Part shown: in pieces, positions 6,799-15,849 of the stretch
Layout: each line of letters begins with the position of its first letter
Position numbering within the stretch: the stretch's first letter is position 1
Source: Hydrogenophilaceae bacterium
Lineage (GTDB): Bacteria; Pseudomonadota; Gammaproteobacteria; Burkholderiales; Thiobacillaceae
Length of the DNA stretch: 64,000 nt
Assembly (NCBI GenBank): GCA_024709485.1
Contig: JANJWO010000009.1
Location: 34,850-98,849 of the forward strand
Direction: 5' to 3'
Made by a program: the position numbers and the translations under genes
Notes under the pieces: generated by a model
Database searches by the model: none
Told to the model about the DNA's origin: nothing
The model's input: only the letters and a program-made list of their open reading frames with translations

Positions 6799-7875
6799 TT
6801 ACATCGCCGCCATCAGCTTGTCGTAGGATTCCGCGAACAGCCGCACGCCGTCCGCCTGCAATTCCTCGCCCATCCGCATGGGGCTGATGCCCAGCGACTC
6901 CAGTTCGACCAGATCATCCTCGGCGCCCAAAACCCCGAGATGCAGCGTCGCCCCGATCTCGCCGTGGCCTGCCAGCGCCGCCAGCGTGCTGTCGGTCAAG
7001 GTGTTGATGGTATCGGAGCCGATCAGCGGTTCGACATAGAGCAGATCGCCGTAGGCCGGGTTCTTGGTGCTGCTGCTGGCCCACAGCAGGTATTGCGGCC
7101 GCACCTTTTGCGCGCGCAGATCGCTGAAATACGCGTCGCCCAGGAAGAAATCCAGGTAGCGCTGATAGGCCAGCTTGGCGACGGCGACCGCGGTTTTGCC
7201 GCGCAATTTCAAGGCCTGCGCGCTGCCGATCGCCTCCAGCTTCTTGTCCGCGAGCGTGTCGATGCGCGACAGGAACAGGCTGGCCACGGCTTTCAGTTGC
7301 CGCGGATCGCCGCCCTGCTCCAGCCATTGCCGCGCCCCGCGGATATAGGCCTCGAAGGTGCGCGCGGCGTGGTGCAGGGAAAACAGCAGGGTCACGTTGA
7401 CGCGAACGCCTTCGGCGGTCAGGCGCTCGAAGGCGCGCAGGCCGGCTTCCGTGCCCGGCACCTTGATGAGCAGGTTTTCGCGTCCGATGAGGCTGCGCAG
7501 GCGCCTGGCCTCGGCAACAGTCATGTCCGCGTCGTGGGCGAAGCGCGGCGCCACTTCCCAGCTGACGTAGCCGTCGTCTCCCCCGCTGTTCACGAAAACC
7601 GGCAGCAACAGATCGCAGGCCGCGCGGATGTCCTCACCGACCAATGCTTCGTAGCGCCGCTCGGGATCCGGCTGGGATTTCCTCAAGCCGTCCAGCTGCT
7701 CGGCGTAATCCGTGCTCTCGGTGACCGCCTTGTGAAAAATCGTCGGGTTGGAGGTGATTCCCGTCACCCCTTCCGCGATCAGCCCGGACAGGCGGCCGCT
7801 GCGCAGATGCCCCCGCGTCAGATTGTCGAGCCAGATGCGCTGCCCCAGGGGATGCAGATCGGAAAAAAGCGGCAT
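6799..7875 (-). CDS. tal: Transaldolase
   Basis: 358 residues, the longer class of transaldolase. It moves a dihydroxyacetone unit between sugar phosphates in the non-oxidative pentose phosphate pathway. The Schiff-base lysine is Lys138 in ENLLIKVPG; the family segments GVTGITSNPTIF near the start and ASSSTKNPAYGDLLYVE near the end are present. It stands alone, convergent with moaA. Start is ATG 7875, with no strong ribosome site seen. Confidence 0.93.
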   Translation of the reverse strand: MPLFSDLHPLGQRIWLDNLTRGHLRSGRLSGLIAEGVTGITSNPTIFHKAVTESTDYAEQLDGLRKSQPDPERRYEALVGEDIRAACDLLLPVFVNSGGDDGYVSWEVAPRFAHDADMTVAEARRLRSLIGRENLLIKVPGTEAGLRAFERLTAEGVRVNVTLLFSLHHAARTFEAYIRGARQWLEQGGDPRQLKAVASLFLSRIDTLADKKLEAIGSAQALKLRGKTAVAVAKLAYQRYLDFFLGDAYFSDLRAQKVRPQYLLWASSSTKNPAYGDLLYVEPLIGSDTINTLTDSTLAALAGHGEIGATLHLGVLGAEDDLVELESLGISPMRMGEELQADGVRLFAESYDKLMAAM

Positions 7876-8052
7876 GGCATTGCTCCATTCATGGTTGCAG
7901 GCATTTTCAGTTTAGCCGCTGGAATTGCCGGCGCGACGCCGGCTACGGCACCAGGAAGGACTGGCGCCAAGAGCGGCGGGTTCCCGCCGCGGGGGAATAC
8001 TGCCTATTGGCCATCGGGTCATTAATCGGCATACAGGCCATAAACTAACCGC

Positions 8053-9519
8053 ATGAGTTTTTTCGCACAGCTTGCATTCGACAACCGCTTCGCCGCCCTG
8101 CCGCCGCAATTCCACACCCGCCTGGAACCCACACCCGTTCCCGCCCCTTATCTGGTGGCCTGGAATCCGGATGCGCTGGAGCTGCTGGGCCTGCCGCCGG
8201 CAGCGGTCGCTTCGGCGGAATTCGTCGCGATTTTTTCCGGCAACGCGCCGCTGCCCGGCGCGGCGCCGCTGGCCGCGATCTATGCCGGCCACCAGTTCGG
8301 CCACTATGTGCCGCAGCTGGGCGACGGCCGCGCCATCCTGCTGGGGGAGGTGGTGCATCCGTCCGGCAGCCGCTGGGAAGTGCAGCTGAAAGGCGCCGGG
8401 CGCACCCCCTATTCGCGCGGCGGCGACGGCCGCGCCGTGCTGCGCTCGTCGATCCGCGAATACCTGTGCTCGGAAGCCATGCACGGCCTCGGCATCCCGA
8501 CCACGCGCGCGCTCTGCCTCACCGGCAGCGATCTGCCGGTGCACCGCGAGAGCGTGGAAAGCGGCGCACTGGTCACGCGGCTTGCGCCGAGCTTCATCCG
8601 CTTCGGCAGCTTCGAGGTGTTCTATTACCGCGGCCAGCATGAGGAAATCAAAACCCTGGCCGATTTCGCGCTCAGGCACTATTTCCCCGAGCTGCTCGAC
8701 GAGGCCAGGCCCTACCCCGCGCTGCTGCGCGAGATCACCCGGCGCACGGCGAGGCTGATGGCGCAATGGCAGGCAGCCGGCTTCTGCCACGGCGTGATGA
8801 ACACCGACAACATGTCCATCCTGGGGCTGACCCTGGATTACGGCCCCTACGGCTTCATGGAAGCCTACGATCCGCGCTACGTCTGCAACCATTCCGATCA
8901 CGACGGCCGCTATGCCTACGACCAGCAGCCGCAGATCGGCGCCTGGAACTGCACCTGCCTCGCCCAGGCCCTGCTGCCGCTGATGGAGCTGGACGAGGCC
9001 AGGGAGGCGCTGTCGGGCTATGGCGACATCTTTGCCACCGAATACATGCGCCTGATGTGCGCGAAGCTCGGCCTGCCCTTCGAAGAAGCCTCCGCGCCGC
9101 TGCTGACCGGGCTGCTCGATCTGATGGCGCAAAACCGCACCGACTACACCATCCTGTTCCGCGCGCTGGGCGGATTCGATTCCGGGGCGGCGGCGAAAAA
9201 CGCCGGCGTGCGCGATCTGTTCATCGCGCGCGAGGCGTTCGACGCCTGGGCCGCCGGCTACGGCGCGCGCCTGCGCGCCATCGGCAGCGAGGATGCCGCC
9301 CGCGCCGCGCGGATGCACCGCGTCAACCCCAAGTACGTGCTGCGCAACCACCTGGCCGAAACTGCCATCCGCAAGGCGCGCGACGAACGCGATTACACCG
9401 AGATCGAGCGCCTGCGCGGCCTGCTGGCGCGCCCCTTTGACGAACAGCCCGAATTCGACGACTATGCGAAGGAGCCGCCCGACTGGGCGAGGGAAATCGC
9501 CGTCAGCTGTTCATCCTAG
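8053..9519 (+). CDS. selO: Protein adenylyltransferase SelO (YdiU family)
   Basis: 488 residues, full length. SelO is a pseudokinase-fold enzyme that moves AMP from ATP onto Ser, Thr or Tyr of target proteins and is linked to oxidative stress. Visible: GHQFGHYVPQLGDGRA, QLKGAGRTPYSRGGDGR with ATP-site Lys113, and the metal-binding HGVMNTDN (residues 246-253). It ends in the conserved SCSS tail, where eukaryotic homologues have selenocysteine. The stop TAG shares one base with the GTG start of the next gene. Confidence 0.93.
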   Translation: MSFFAQLAFDNRFAALPPQFHTRLEPTPVPAPYLVAWNPDALELLGLPPAAVASAEFVAIFSGNAPLPGAAPLAAIYAGHQFGHYVPQLGDGRAILLGEVVHPSGSRWEVQLKGAGRTPYSRGGDGRAVLRSSIREYLCSEAMHGLGIPTTRALCLTGSDLPVHRESVESGALVTRLAPSFIRFGSFEVFYYRGQHEEIKTLADFALRHYFPELLDEARPYPALLREITRRTARLMAQWQAAGFCHGVMNTDNMSILGLTLDYGPYGFMEAYDPRYVCNHSDHDGRYAYDQQPQIGAWNCTCLAQALLPLMELDEAREALSGYGDIFATEYMRLMCAKLGLPFEEASAPLLTGLLDLMAQNRTDYTILFRALGGFDSGAAAKNAGVRDLFIAREAFDAWAAGYGARLRAIGSEDAARAARMHRVNPKYVLRNHLAETAIRKARDERDYTEIERLRGLLARPFDEQPEFDDYAKEPPDWAREIAVSCSS

Positions 9520-10229
9520 TGAAAGCGCTTTTGACCGTTTTGTTCTGCCTGAGTCTTGCGGCCTGTTCCGGCAACGCCATCCGGAACAAGGACGGCACCG
9601 CCTCCGAACGCGGCCTCAGCCTGTCCGGCATCGCGAAGAGCGACGTGGACGACATCACCGAACTGACCCAGCGCGAAGCCATCGCCTGCCTGAAGCGCCT
9701 GGCCGAAAAACTCTACCGCCGCAACCCGTCCGAATTGGGCAAGAGCCCGCGCCAGGGCCTGGATGCCGCGATGGCCGACATCTTCGACCCGCTCAACCAC
9801 TGGCACCTGTCGGCGCGCCGCAGCCTCGACTGGCAGGCCAGCATCAACAGCGCCTTCGATGCGAATTACCCGGGCGACCGCATCGCCGCCATGATGAAAG
9901 GCCTGCTGACCATGGTCATGGCCTCCTACGGCCACAAGACCGAGATCTACATCCTGGACAGCCTCGATCCGCAAAAGCTGTACAACGCCGCGCGCAACAT
10001 CGAGATCGTCGCCTGGCGCCTGGCGAACGCGAGAAACGACAGGCGCGAGCCGCTCCTGCTCAGCAACGGCCAGGACCCGGACGGCATCGCCAACTTGAGC
10101 TTCGAGCGCGAATTCGGCAAGCTGATCGCCGTCCAGGATCTGGGCGCCCGCATCGTGGAAGGCAAGACCAACCGCGCCATTCGTTTCACGGTCGTCAACG
10201 TGGCGACCTTGGTTTTTTTACCCATCTAG
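9519..10229 (+). CDS. Lipoprotein of unknown function
   Basis: 236 residues from a GTG at 9519 that overlaps the selO stop by one base, so the two are probably translationally coupled. The N-terminus is a lipoprotein signal peptide with lipobox LAAC (Cys16). The mature protein is mixed alpha/beta with no motif I recognise; it has a hydrophobic stretch [18 protein letters not shown] near the middle. Coupling to selO is the only functional clue. Confidence 0.75.
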   Translation: MKALLTVLFCLSLAACSGNAIRNKDGTASERGLSLSGIAKSDVDDITELTQREAIACLKRLAEKLYRRNPSELGKSPRQGLDAAMADIFDPLNHWHLSARRSLDWQASINSAFDANYPGDRIAAMMKGLLTMVMASYGHKTEIYILDSLDPQKLYNAARNIEIVAWRLANARNDRREPLLLSNGQDPDGIANLSFEREFGKLIAVQDLGARIVEGKTNRAIRFTVVNVATLVFLPI

Positions 10230-10242
10230 AAAAGGAACACAC

Positions 10243-10569
10243 ATGTCCGAACTCATCATCGAAGACCTCACCATCGGCGACGGCGACGAAGCCGTGGCCG
10301 GCAACAACGTCGTGGTGCACTACACCGGCTGGCTGACCGACGGCGCGAAATTCGATTCCAGCAAGGACCGCGACGACCCCTTCCTCTTCCGCCTCGGCGC
10401 CGGACAGGTCATCCGCGGCTGGGACCAGGGCGTGGCCGGCATGCGGATCGGCGGCAAGCGCAAGCTCACCATTCCGCCGGAGATGGCCTATGGCAGCCGC
10501 GGCGCCGGCGGCGTCATCCCGCCCAACGCCACCCTGGTGTTCGAGGTGGAGTTGCTGGCGATCCGCTGA
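10243..10569 (+). CDS. FKBP-type peptidyl-prolyl cis-trans isomerase
   Basis: 108 residues, a single FKBP domain without signal peptide, so cytoplasmic. Typical segments: [35 protein letters not shown], and [14 protein letters not shown]. It should catalyse proline isomerisation during protein folding. AAGGA lies about eight bases before the ATG. It follows the lipoprotein gene after 13 bases. Confidence 0.94.
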   Translation: MSELIIEDLTIGDGDEAVAGNNVVVHYTGWLTDGAKFDSSKDRDDPFLFRLGAGQVIRGWDQGVAGMRIGGKRKLTIPPEMAYGSRGAGGVIPPNATLVFEVELLAIR

Positions 10570-10609
10570 TTCCGGGCCGGGACTGCAGGCCCGCAGCCGG
10601 GAAAGCGGC

Positions 10610-11035
10610 ATGCCGATGCGGCCCATGCGGCTTGCCCGCTATGTGTGGGCGGCGCCCTGCAGCGCGCTGGGCCTGGCGCTGGCCCTGCCCGCCCTGCTGC
10701 TGGGCGGCACGGCGCGGCCGGTTGGCGGCGTTCTCGAAATCTCGCTGGCGGCCGCGCTGCGCCGCCTGCGCCTGCGCCGGCTGCCGTTTCGCGCCATCAC
10801 CTTCGGCCACGTGATACTCGGCACCAGCCGCACCAATCTGCGCCGACTGCGCGCGCACGAGCGTATCCACGTGCGCCAGTACGAGCAATGGGGCATCTTC
10901 TTCTTCCTGGCCTACCCGCTTTCCAGCCTGCTGCAGCTGCTGCAGGGCCGCAGCCCATACTGGCACAACTGGTTCGAGCGGCAGGCCCGCGCGAAGGCAT
11001 CGCCCGCGGAATTTGGCCGGCACAAGGAAACTTGA
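10610..11035 (+). CDS. Small membrane protein with HExxH motif
   Basis: 141 residues from ATG 10610. An N-terminal hydrophobic segment ([14 protein letters not shown]) is followed by a cytosolic or periplasmic part with [16 protein letters not shown] and a second hydrophobic stretch ([16 protein letters not shown]), then [17 protein letters not shown] fits the HExxH zinc-metalloprotease pattern, with Glu in NWFERQA as a possible third ligand. The family is conserved but I know no assigned function. It sits two bases before the macro-domain gene. Confidence 0.7.
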   Translation: MPMRPMRLARYVWAAPCSALGLALALPALLLGGTARPVGGVLEISLAAALRRLRLRRLPFRAITFGHVILGTSRTNLRRLRAHERIHVRQYEQWGIFFFLAYPLSSLLQLLQGRSPYWHNWFERQARAKASPAEFGRHKET

Positions 11036-11037
11036 CC

Positions 11038-11547
11038 ATGCCCGCCAGGCTGCGCGCCCTCCAGGCCGATATCACCACCCTCGCGCTGGACGCCATCGTC
11101 AATGCCGCCAACAACTCGCTGCTCGGCGGCGGCGGCGTGGACGGCGCGATTCATCGCGCCGCGGGCCCGCAACTGCTGGCGGAATGCCGCGGGCTGGGCG
11201 GCTGCGCCACCGGCGACGCCAAGCTCACCCGGGGCCACCTGCTGCCGGCGCGCTACGTCATCCACACCGTCGGCCCGGTGTGGCGCGGCGGCGCTCAAGG
11301 CGAGGCGGAACTGCTGGCTTCCTGCTACCGGCGCGCGCTCGAAGTGGCGGCGGAAAGCGGCCTGGCCAGCCTCGCCTTTCCGGCCATCAGCACCGGCGCC
11401 TACGGCTATCCCGCGGAGCCGGCCGCCAGGATCGCCGTGGGCGCCGTCCGCGAAGCCGCTCGAATTCACCCAACCGTCCGCGAAATCATTTTCTGCTGCC
11501 ATTCGCGCAGCTGCCTCGACGTCTACGAAAAGCTGCTCAGCGCCTAG
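11038..11547 (+). CDS. Macro-domain protein (O-acetyl-ADP-ribose deacetylase type)
   Basis: 169 residues, one macro domain. [26 protein letters not shown] near the start and [11 protein letters not shown] near residue 120 are the ADP-ribose-binding signatures of YmdB-like enzymes, which deacetylate O-acetyl-ADP-ribose or remove ADP-ribose from proteins. AAGGA precedes the ATG. It directly follows the HExxH membrane protein gene. Confidence 0.9.
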   Translation: MPARLRALQADITTLALDAIVNAANNSLLGGGGVDGAIHRAAGPQLLAECRGLGGCATGDAKLTRGHLLPARYVIHTVGPVWRGGAQGEAELLASCYRRALEVAAESGLASLAFPAISTGAYGYPAEPAARIAVGAVREAARIHPTVREIIFCCHSRSCLDVYEKLLSA

Positions 11548-11655
11548 CGCTGCGGCCGGCGCGGAACTCGGATGAGGAGCGGCCGCTCAAATGCCTGAGC
11601 GGAATTGGTCTAGTATCAATTCAAGTTCCCTTCGGTCACGGAAAAGGAGCCCTGC

Positions 11656-12432
11656 ATGAGCACGCTTTCGATCAAACCCGACACCCGCAACATCGACCTG
11701 CCCGCGATCCGGCGCGTGGAGGCGGGCCATGTGCTGCTGTGGCTGAAACATGGCTGGAAGGACTTGTTGCGCAACTGGCCTGTATCTCTCGGCACCGGCA
11801 TACTGTTCACCCTGCTCGGCTACCTGTTGATGGAATACGCCTGGGCGCGTCCGCATCTGGCGCTGACGCTGACCAGCGGCTTCCTGCTGATATCGCCTTT
11901 TCTCGCCATCGTCTTCTACGAGCTGTCGCGCCGGCACGAGACAGCGCGCACGCCGCGCTTCGAAGGCGTGCGCAGGAATGCGGCATCGATCGGCATGTAC
12001 GCCCTGCTGCTCGCCTTCGTCCTGAGCAGCTGGGAACGCATTTCCGCCATCCTGGTGGGACTGTTCTCGAATGGCGAACTGCTCGTCGGCGGCAGATTCT
12101 CGTACGCCCTGCTGTTCAGCCAGGCGCAGCTCGGCTTCACCGTTCTCTATTTGCTGGCCGGCGGCGTGCTGGCAGCGCTGGTGTTCGCGCTGTCGGCGGT
12201 GTCGCTGCCCATGCTGATGGACCGCCGGGTGGATTTCGTCACCGCCATCGTGACCAGCCTTTGGGTGGTGCGTAAGAATCCCCTGACCATGCTGGTTTGG
12301 GCATTCTTGATCGGGGCGCTGACCCTGCTGGCCCAGCTGCTCTGGCTGGTTCCGCTGGCGCTCATCTTCCCCCTGCTGGGGCATGCCACCTGGCACGCCT
12401 ACCGCGACCTGGTCACGCGCCACCAGGCCTGA
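11656..12432 (+). CDS. DUF2189 integral membrane protein
   Basis: 258 residues with about six hydrophobic segments, starting at ATG 11656 after a good AAGGAG site. The layout (short cytosolic start with IRRVEAGHVLLWLKHGWKDLLRNW, then paired helices with FYELSRRHE between) matches the DUF2189 family of proteobacterial inner-membrane proteins, often noted near cytochrome oxidase genes but without known function. It ends just before the convergent MFS gene. Confidence 0.8.
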   Translation: MSTLSIKPDTRNIDLPAIRRVEAGHVLLWLKHGWKDLLRNWPVSLGTGILFTLLGYLLMEYAWARPHLALTLTSGFLLISPFLAIVFYELSRRHETARTPRFEGVRRNAASIGMYALLLAFVLSSWERISAILVGLFSNGELLVGGRFSYALLFSQAQLGFTVLYLLAGGVLAALVFALSAVSLPMLMDRRVDFVTAIVTSLWVVRKNPLTMLVWAFLIGALTLLAQLLWLVPLALIFPLLGHATWHAYRDLVTRHQA

Positions 12433-12444
12433 CAGGCCCTCGGC

Positions 12445-13755
12445 TCAAGCCTTGGCGCCGTCAGCCGTTTCGGCGGCGGGGTCGAAGCGCAGCCTGCAAT
12501 GGGTTTCGCGCGTGAGCGCCAGGCAGAGCACGGCGCCGCAGGCGCTCAGCGCGAGCCAGAGGAAGGCGGAACGATAGGCGCCGGCATCGTAGATGCGCGC
12601 GCCCTCGGCCATGCCGCCGTGCCAGCCGCGGTCCAGCAGCCAGCCCAGCGCGCTTTGCAGGATCGCGGTCAGGGCGAGCACGGAGGTATTGACCACGCCG
12701 CCGACCGTCCCGCCCGCGCCCGGATGGTTGGCTTCGCGCGCGAAGGCGAAACCGATGATGATGCCGCCCGCCGCAAAGCCGGTGAAGGCAAACAGCGCAT
12801 AGCGCGCGGGCAGGGGCATCTCGGGCACGGCGAGCAGCGCGGCCCAGCCGCCCGCGCTGGCCGCGGCGGCGCACGCATAAGGCAGCCGGCGCAGGCCGAT
12901 GCGGTCGGAGAGCGCGCCCAGCAGCGGACCGCCCAGGGCATAGCCGAGGAACATGGCGGCGGTGAGGCTCGCTGCCTGGCTGCGCGCCATGCCGTGGACC
13001 TGGGTCAGATACGGCACCCCCCAAAGCCCGGCGAAGGTCAGCACCGGCGCGGCCAGCAGCCCGGCGGCGAAAAACAGCAGCCAGGTCTCGCGCCGGGAAA
13101 CCACCGATTTCAGGCTGGCGCCCAGCGGCATGCCGCCGTTCAGCGCATGCGGATGCGCGTGGCTGGCATAGCCGCGCTCACCCGGATCATCGCGCACCCA
13201 CAGCCAGATGGCGCCACCCAGCGCCAGCGTGACCGCAGCGCTGGCCATGAGCGACGCGCGCCAGCCGATGGCGGCCACCGCCTCGGCCAGCGGCACGCCG
13301 GCCAGAATGCCGCCGATATTGCCGATCAGCAGGGAAACGCCGGTCACGGTCGCAAAGCGGTTGGCCGGGAACCAGTGTCCGGCCAGCTTCATGGCGGCGA
13401 CGAAGGCCACCCCGAACGAAGCGCCCATCAAGCCGCGGCCCAGCATCGCCTGTCCCAGGCTGTCCGCGCTGGCGAACAGCAGGATGCCGCCCGAGCCGGT
13501 CACGGCGGCGACCGCCGCCAGCCAGCGCGGCCCCCTGGCATCGGCCAGCATGCCGCTGATGACCTGCATGCAGGCCTCGGCATAGAAATACGTCGCGGAA
13601 AGCGTGCCCAGCAGCGCGGCCGCGATGGAAAATTCGCGCATCAGTTCGCCCACCATCACCGCCGGCGCGACGCGCTGGAAGAAGCCGGCGAAGAACAGGG
13701 CTGCGACCAGCCCCCAGGTCAGCCAGGCCAACGCGGCGGGCGGCGGGCGCTGCAT
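12445..13755 (-). CDS. Major facilitator superfamily transporter
   Basis: 436 residues with about twelve hydrophobic helices and MFS loop motifs such as GMLADARGPRWLA (loop 2-3) and GALSDRIGLRRLP (loop 8-9). Substrate is not evident. It starts four bases after the queD stop and is read from the same strand, so both are likely one operon; the pairing hints at, but does not prove, transport of a pterin or deazapurine compound. Confidence 0.88.
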   Translation of the reverse strand: MQRPPPAALAWLTWGLVAALFFAGFFQRVAPAVMVGELMREFSIAAALLGTLSATYFYAEACMQVISGMLADARGPRWLAAVAAVTGSGGILLFASADSLGQAMLGRGLMGASFGVAFVAAMKLAGHWFPANRFATVTGVSLLIGNIGGILAGVPLAEAVAAIGWRASLMASAAVTLALGGAIWLWVRDDPGERGYASHAHPHALNGGMPLGASLKSVVSRRETWLLFFAAGLLAAPVLTFAGLWGVPYLTQVHGMARSQAASLTAAMFLGYALGGPLLGALSDRIGLRRLPYACAAAASAGGWAALLAVPEMPLPARYALFAFTGFAAGGIIIGFAFAREANHPGAGGTVGGVVNTSVLALTAILQSALGWLLDRGWHGGMAEGARIYDAGAYRSAFLWLALSACGAVLCLALTRETHCRLRFDPAAETADGAKA

Positions 13756-13759
13756 GCCC

Positions 13760-14116
13760 TCAGTCGCCGGTGTAGACGCAGCCGGAGCGCTGGGTTTCCT
13801 GCACGATGATCCTGCACAGGCCGGGCACGGCAGGCTTGAGCCGCTGCCATATCCAGCGCGCGAGATTTTCCGAGGTGGGGTTGTCCAGGCCCGCGATGTC
13901 GTTCAGATAGCGGTGGTCGATCTGCTGCCGGATCGGCGCAAAGGCGGCGTCCAGATCGGCGAAATCCATCACCCAGCCGCTGGCGGGATCGACCGGACCG
14001 CTGACGCAGACCTGTATCTGGAACGAATGGCCGTGCACGTTCGCACAGGGATGCGAAGCCGGCAGCCCCGGCAATTTGCGCGCGGCTTCGACGTGGTAGA
14101 TGTTGAAGATTTCCAT
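13760..14116 (-). CDS. queD: 6-carboxytetrahydropterin synthase QueD
   Basis: 118 residues. QueD converts dihydroneopterin triphosphate to 6-carboxy-5,6,7,8-tetrahydropterin in queuosine synthesis. Zinc-binding histidines are in NIYHVEAARKL and in the HGHSF motif; the catalytic cysteine is in HPCANVHGHSF. PTSENLARWIW is a family segment. First gene of a probable queD-MFS operon. The other members of the pathway (queC, queE) are not in the window. Confidence 0.9.
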   Translation of the reverse strand: MEIFNIYHVEAARKLPGLPASHPCANVHGHSFQIQVCVSGPVDPASGWVMDFADLDAAFAPIRQQIDHRYLNDIAGLDNPTSENLARWIWQRLKPAVPGLCRIIVQETQRSGCVYTGD

Positions 14117-14221
14117 TTATTTTTTCCGAACAATGCATCAAGCCTGTCGCGCGCGCTTGAAGGCGCCGCAGCGCCGGCAGTGCAGTGCTTCCATGGCGCT
14201 ATGTTAACCTCATCAGGATAT

Positions 14222-14875
14222 ATGGATTCGCCTCTCGAGCAACTCGACCTCGGCCAGTGGGCCTGGGAATTCCTGCGCCGCAACCCGGCCTATCAGGCGG
14301 ATTACCGCGAATTCATCCAAACCTGGCGGGCGCTGGAAGCCGACTACGGCGCCCCGCCCCATCGCGATTTCCCGCGCTGGAAGAACGACCCGCGCGCGTC
14401 GCGCCCGGCCTGGGATCCGGCCCTTGGCACCGGCGCCGCCTGCGTGACCGACGAGGAAGACAAGCAATTGATCGAATGCTGGATGGGCGCGAAATGGGGC
14501 TTCTACCAGTTCCCGCAGGATCCGCATCTCGCTGCCTGGCAGCTGGAGGCGCCCATGAACTGGCGGCCGCCGCCCGGATATCGCTTCGACCGGCCGGCCG
14601 CCGGCGAAACCGACCTCCTGCTGGCATTCGATCTTGCCCTGCCTTTGCCGGCCCAGTTCGAGGCTGCCAAGCGCCATCTCGTCAGCCGGCAGCTTGCCTT
14701 GAAAAGAAAGGGGCTGGCGGTGCCGCGCACGCTCGAGAACCAGCGCGCCCATTGGGCGGAACTGCTCGCGGCCTGGGACGGTCAATCCGGCGCCCGGCTC
14801 GACGAGGCGCGCGCCATGGTCGAATGCGGCTATCGCGAAATCCTGCGCCTGCAGGGCAAGGCGCAAACCGCCTGA
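14222..14875 (+). CDS. Conserved protein with DUF6499-like N-terminus
   Basis: 217 residues from the ATG at 14222, with an AGGA ribosome site; an in-frame ATG seven codons upstream is less likely. The N-terminal WAWEFLRRNPAYQADYREF is typical of a domain often labelled transcriptional-regulator domain (DUF6499 type) in proteobacteria. The middle has WMGAKWGFYQFPQDP, and the C-terminus is helical. No DNA-binding motif is obvious, so the regulator label is doubtful. Function unknown. Confidence 0.65.
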   Translation: MDSPLEQLDLGQWAWEFLRRNPAYQADYREFIQTWRALEADYGAPPHRDFPRWKNDPRASRPAWDPALGTGAACVTDEEDKQLIECWMGAKWGFYQFPQDPHLAAWQLEAPMNWRPPPGYRFDRPAAGETDLLLAFDLALPLPAQFEAAKRHLVSRQLALKRKGLAVPRTLENQRAHWAELLAAWDGQSGARLDEARAMVECGYREILRLQGKAQTA

Positions 14876-14938
14876 ACGTTCACGGGCTACAATTCTTTTA
14901 TTCGTATTCGTTTTGTTTTATTGAACCAGGAAAAAATC

Positions 14939-15736
14939 ATGGCAATGGATGTAGTGGATTTTGAAATTTTCGGCGAAGACATGCAGTACGTGGAAATCGA
15001 GCTGGACCCGGGCGAGGCCGCCATCGGCGAGGCCGGCGCCATGATGTACATGGACCCGGACATCGACATGGACACCATCTTCGGCGACGGCTCGGCCCAG
15101 CAGGGCGGTTTCTTCGGCAAGCTGATGGGCGCGGGCAAGCGGCTTCTCACCGGCGAATCGCTGTTCACCACGGTGTACCAGAACCAGGGCCGCGGCAAGC
15201 GCCGCGTGGCCTTCGCCGCGCCCTACCCCGGCCGCATCCTGCCCATGGACTTGAGCCAGCTCGGCGGCACGCTGATCTGTCAGAAGGATTCCTTCCTGTG
15301 CGCGGCCAAGGGCGTGTCGCTCGGCATCGCCTTCCAGCAGAAGCTGGGCGTGGGCCTGTTCGGCGGCGAGGGCTTCATCATGCAGAAACTGGAAGGCGAC
15401 GGCCTCGCCTTCGTGCACGCCGGCGGCATGCTGATGGAGCGCGAACTCGGCGCGGGCGAAACCCTGCGCGTGGACACCGGCTGCATCGCCGCGCTGTCGC
15501 CCACCGTGAACTACGACATCCAGTACGTCGGCAAGCTCAAATCCGCCTTGTTCGGCGGCGAAGGCCTGTTCTTCGCCACGCTGACCGGGCCCGGCAAGGT
15601 CTGGCTGCAGTCGCTGCCGCTGTCCAGGCTCGCCAACCGCATCGTCATGGCAGCGCCCGCGGCGGGCGGACGCCAGGTGGGCGAAGGCTCGATCCTGGGC
15701 GGATTCGGCGGCCTGCTCGACGGCGACAACGGCTAA
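14939..15736 (+). CDS. AIM24/TIGR00266-family protein
   Basis: 265 residues from ATG 14939, which follows AGGA eight bases upstream. The protein is a beta-rich barrel type with [13 protein letters not shown] near the start, [15 protein letters not shown] in the middle and [16 protein letters not shown] near the end, matching the AIM24/TIGR00266 family. Glycine-rich tail. Bacterial members have no settled function. Element E1 follows its stop by 30 bases and precedes the efflux operon. Confidence 0.85.
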   Translation: MAMDVVDFEIFGEDMQYVEIELDPGEAAIGEAGAMMYMDPDIDMDTIFGDGSAQQGGFFGKLMGAGKRLLTGESLFTTVYQNQGRGKRRVAFAAPYPGRILPMDLSQLGGTLICQKDSFLCAAKGVSLGIAFQQKLGVGLFGGEGFIMQKLEGDGLAFVHAGGMLMERELGAGETLRVDTGCIAALSPTVNYDIQYVGKLKSALFGGEGLFFATLTGPGKVWLQSLPLSRLANRIVMAAPAAGGRQVGEGSILGGFGGLLDGDNG

Positions 15737-15766
15737 CTTTTTAAACTGCAATTCACAGCGAGGTTG

Positions 15767-15825
15767 AAGGGAGGAACGGGCGCGAATCGAAACGAACCCT
15801 CGCTTGAAGCGCGCCTTCCTCCCTT
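15767..15825. repeat. Inverted-repeat element E1 (AAGGGAGGAA type)
   Basis: Left arm AAGGGAGGAA (15767-15776) is the exact complement of TTCCTCCCTT (15816-15825); partial pairing extends inward through GCGC. It lies between the AIM24-like gene and the efflux adaptor, both on the plus strand. The right arm read on the minus strand shares TTAAGGGAGGAAGG with element E7. Confidence 0.75.
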
Positions 15826-15849
15826 AACACTTCCCGACAGGAGCCCATC

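Noticed and set aside
7891..8025. 44-codon plus-strand frame between transaldolase and selO, signal-peptide-like start
   Set aside because: No ribosome site, no family, and it is the tail of a longer shadow frame crossing the transaldolase gene.
9508..9519. Selenocysteine codon at the SelO C-terminus
   Set aside because: The end reads Ser-Cys-Ser-Ser-stop with TAG; there is no in-frame TGA to serve as a Sec codon.
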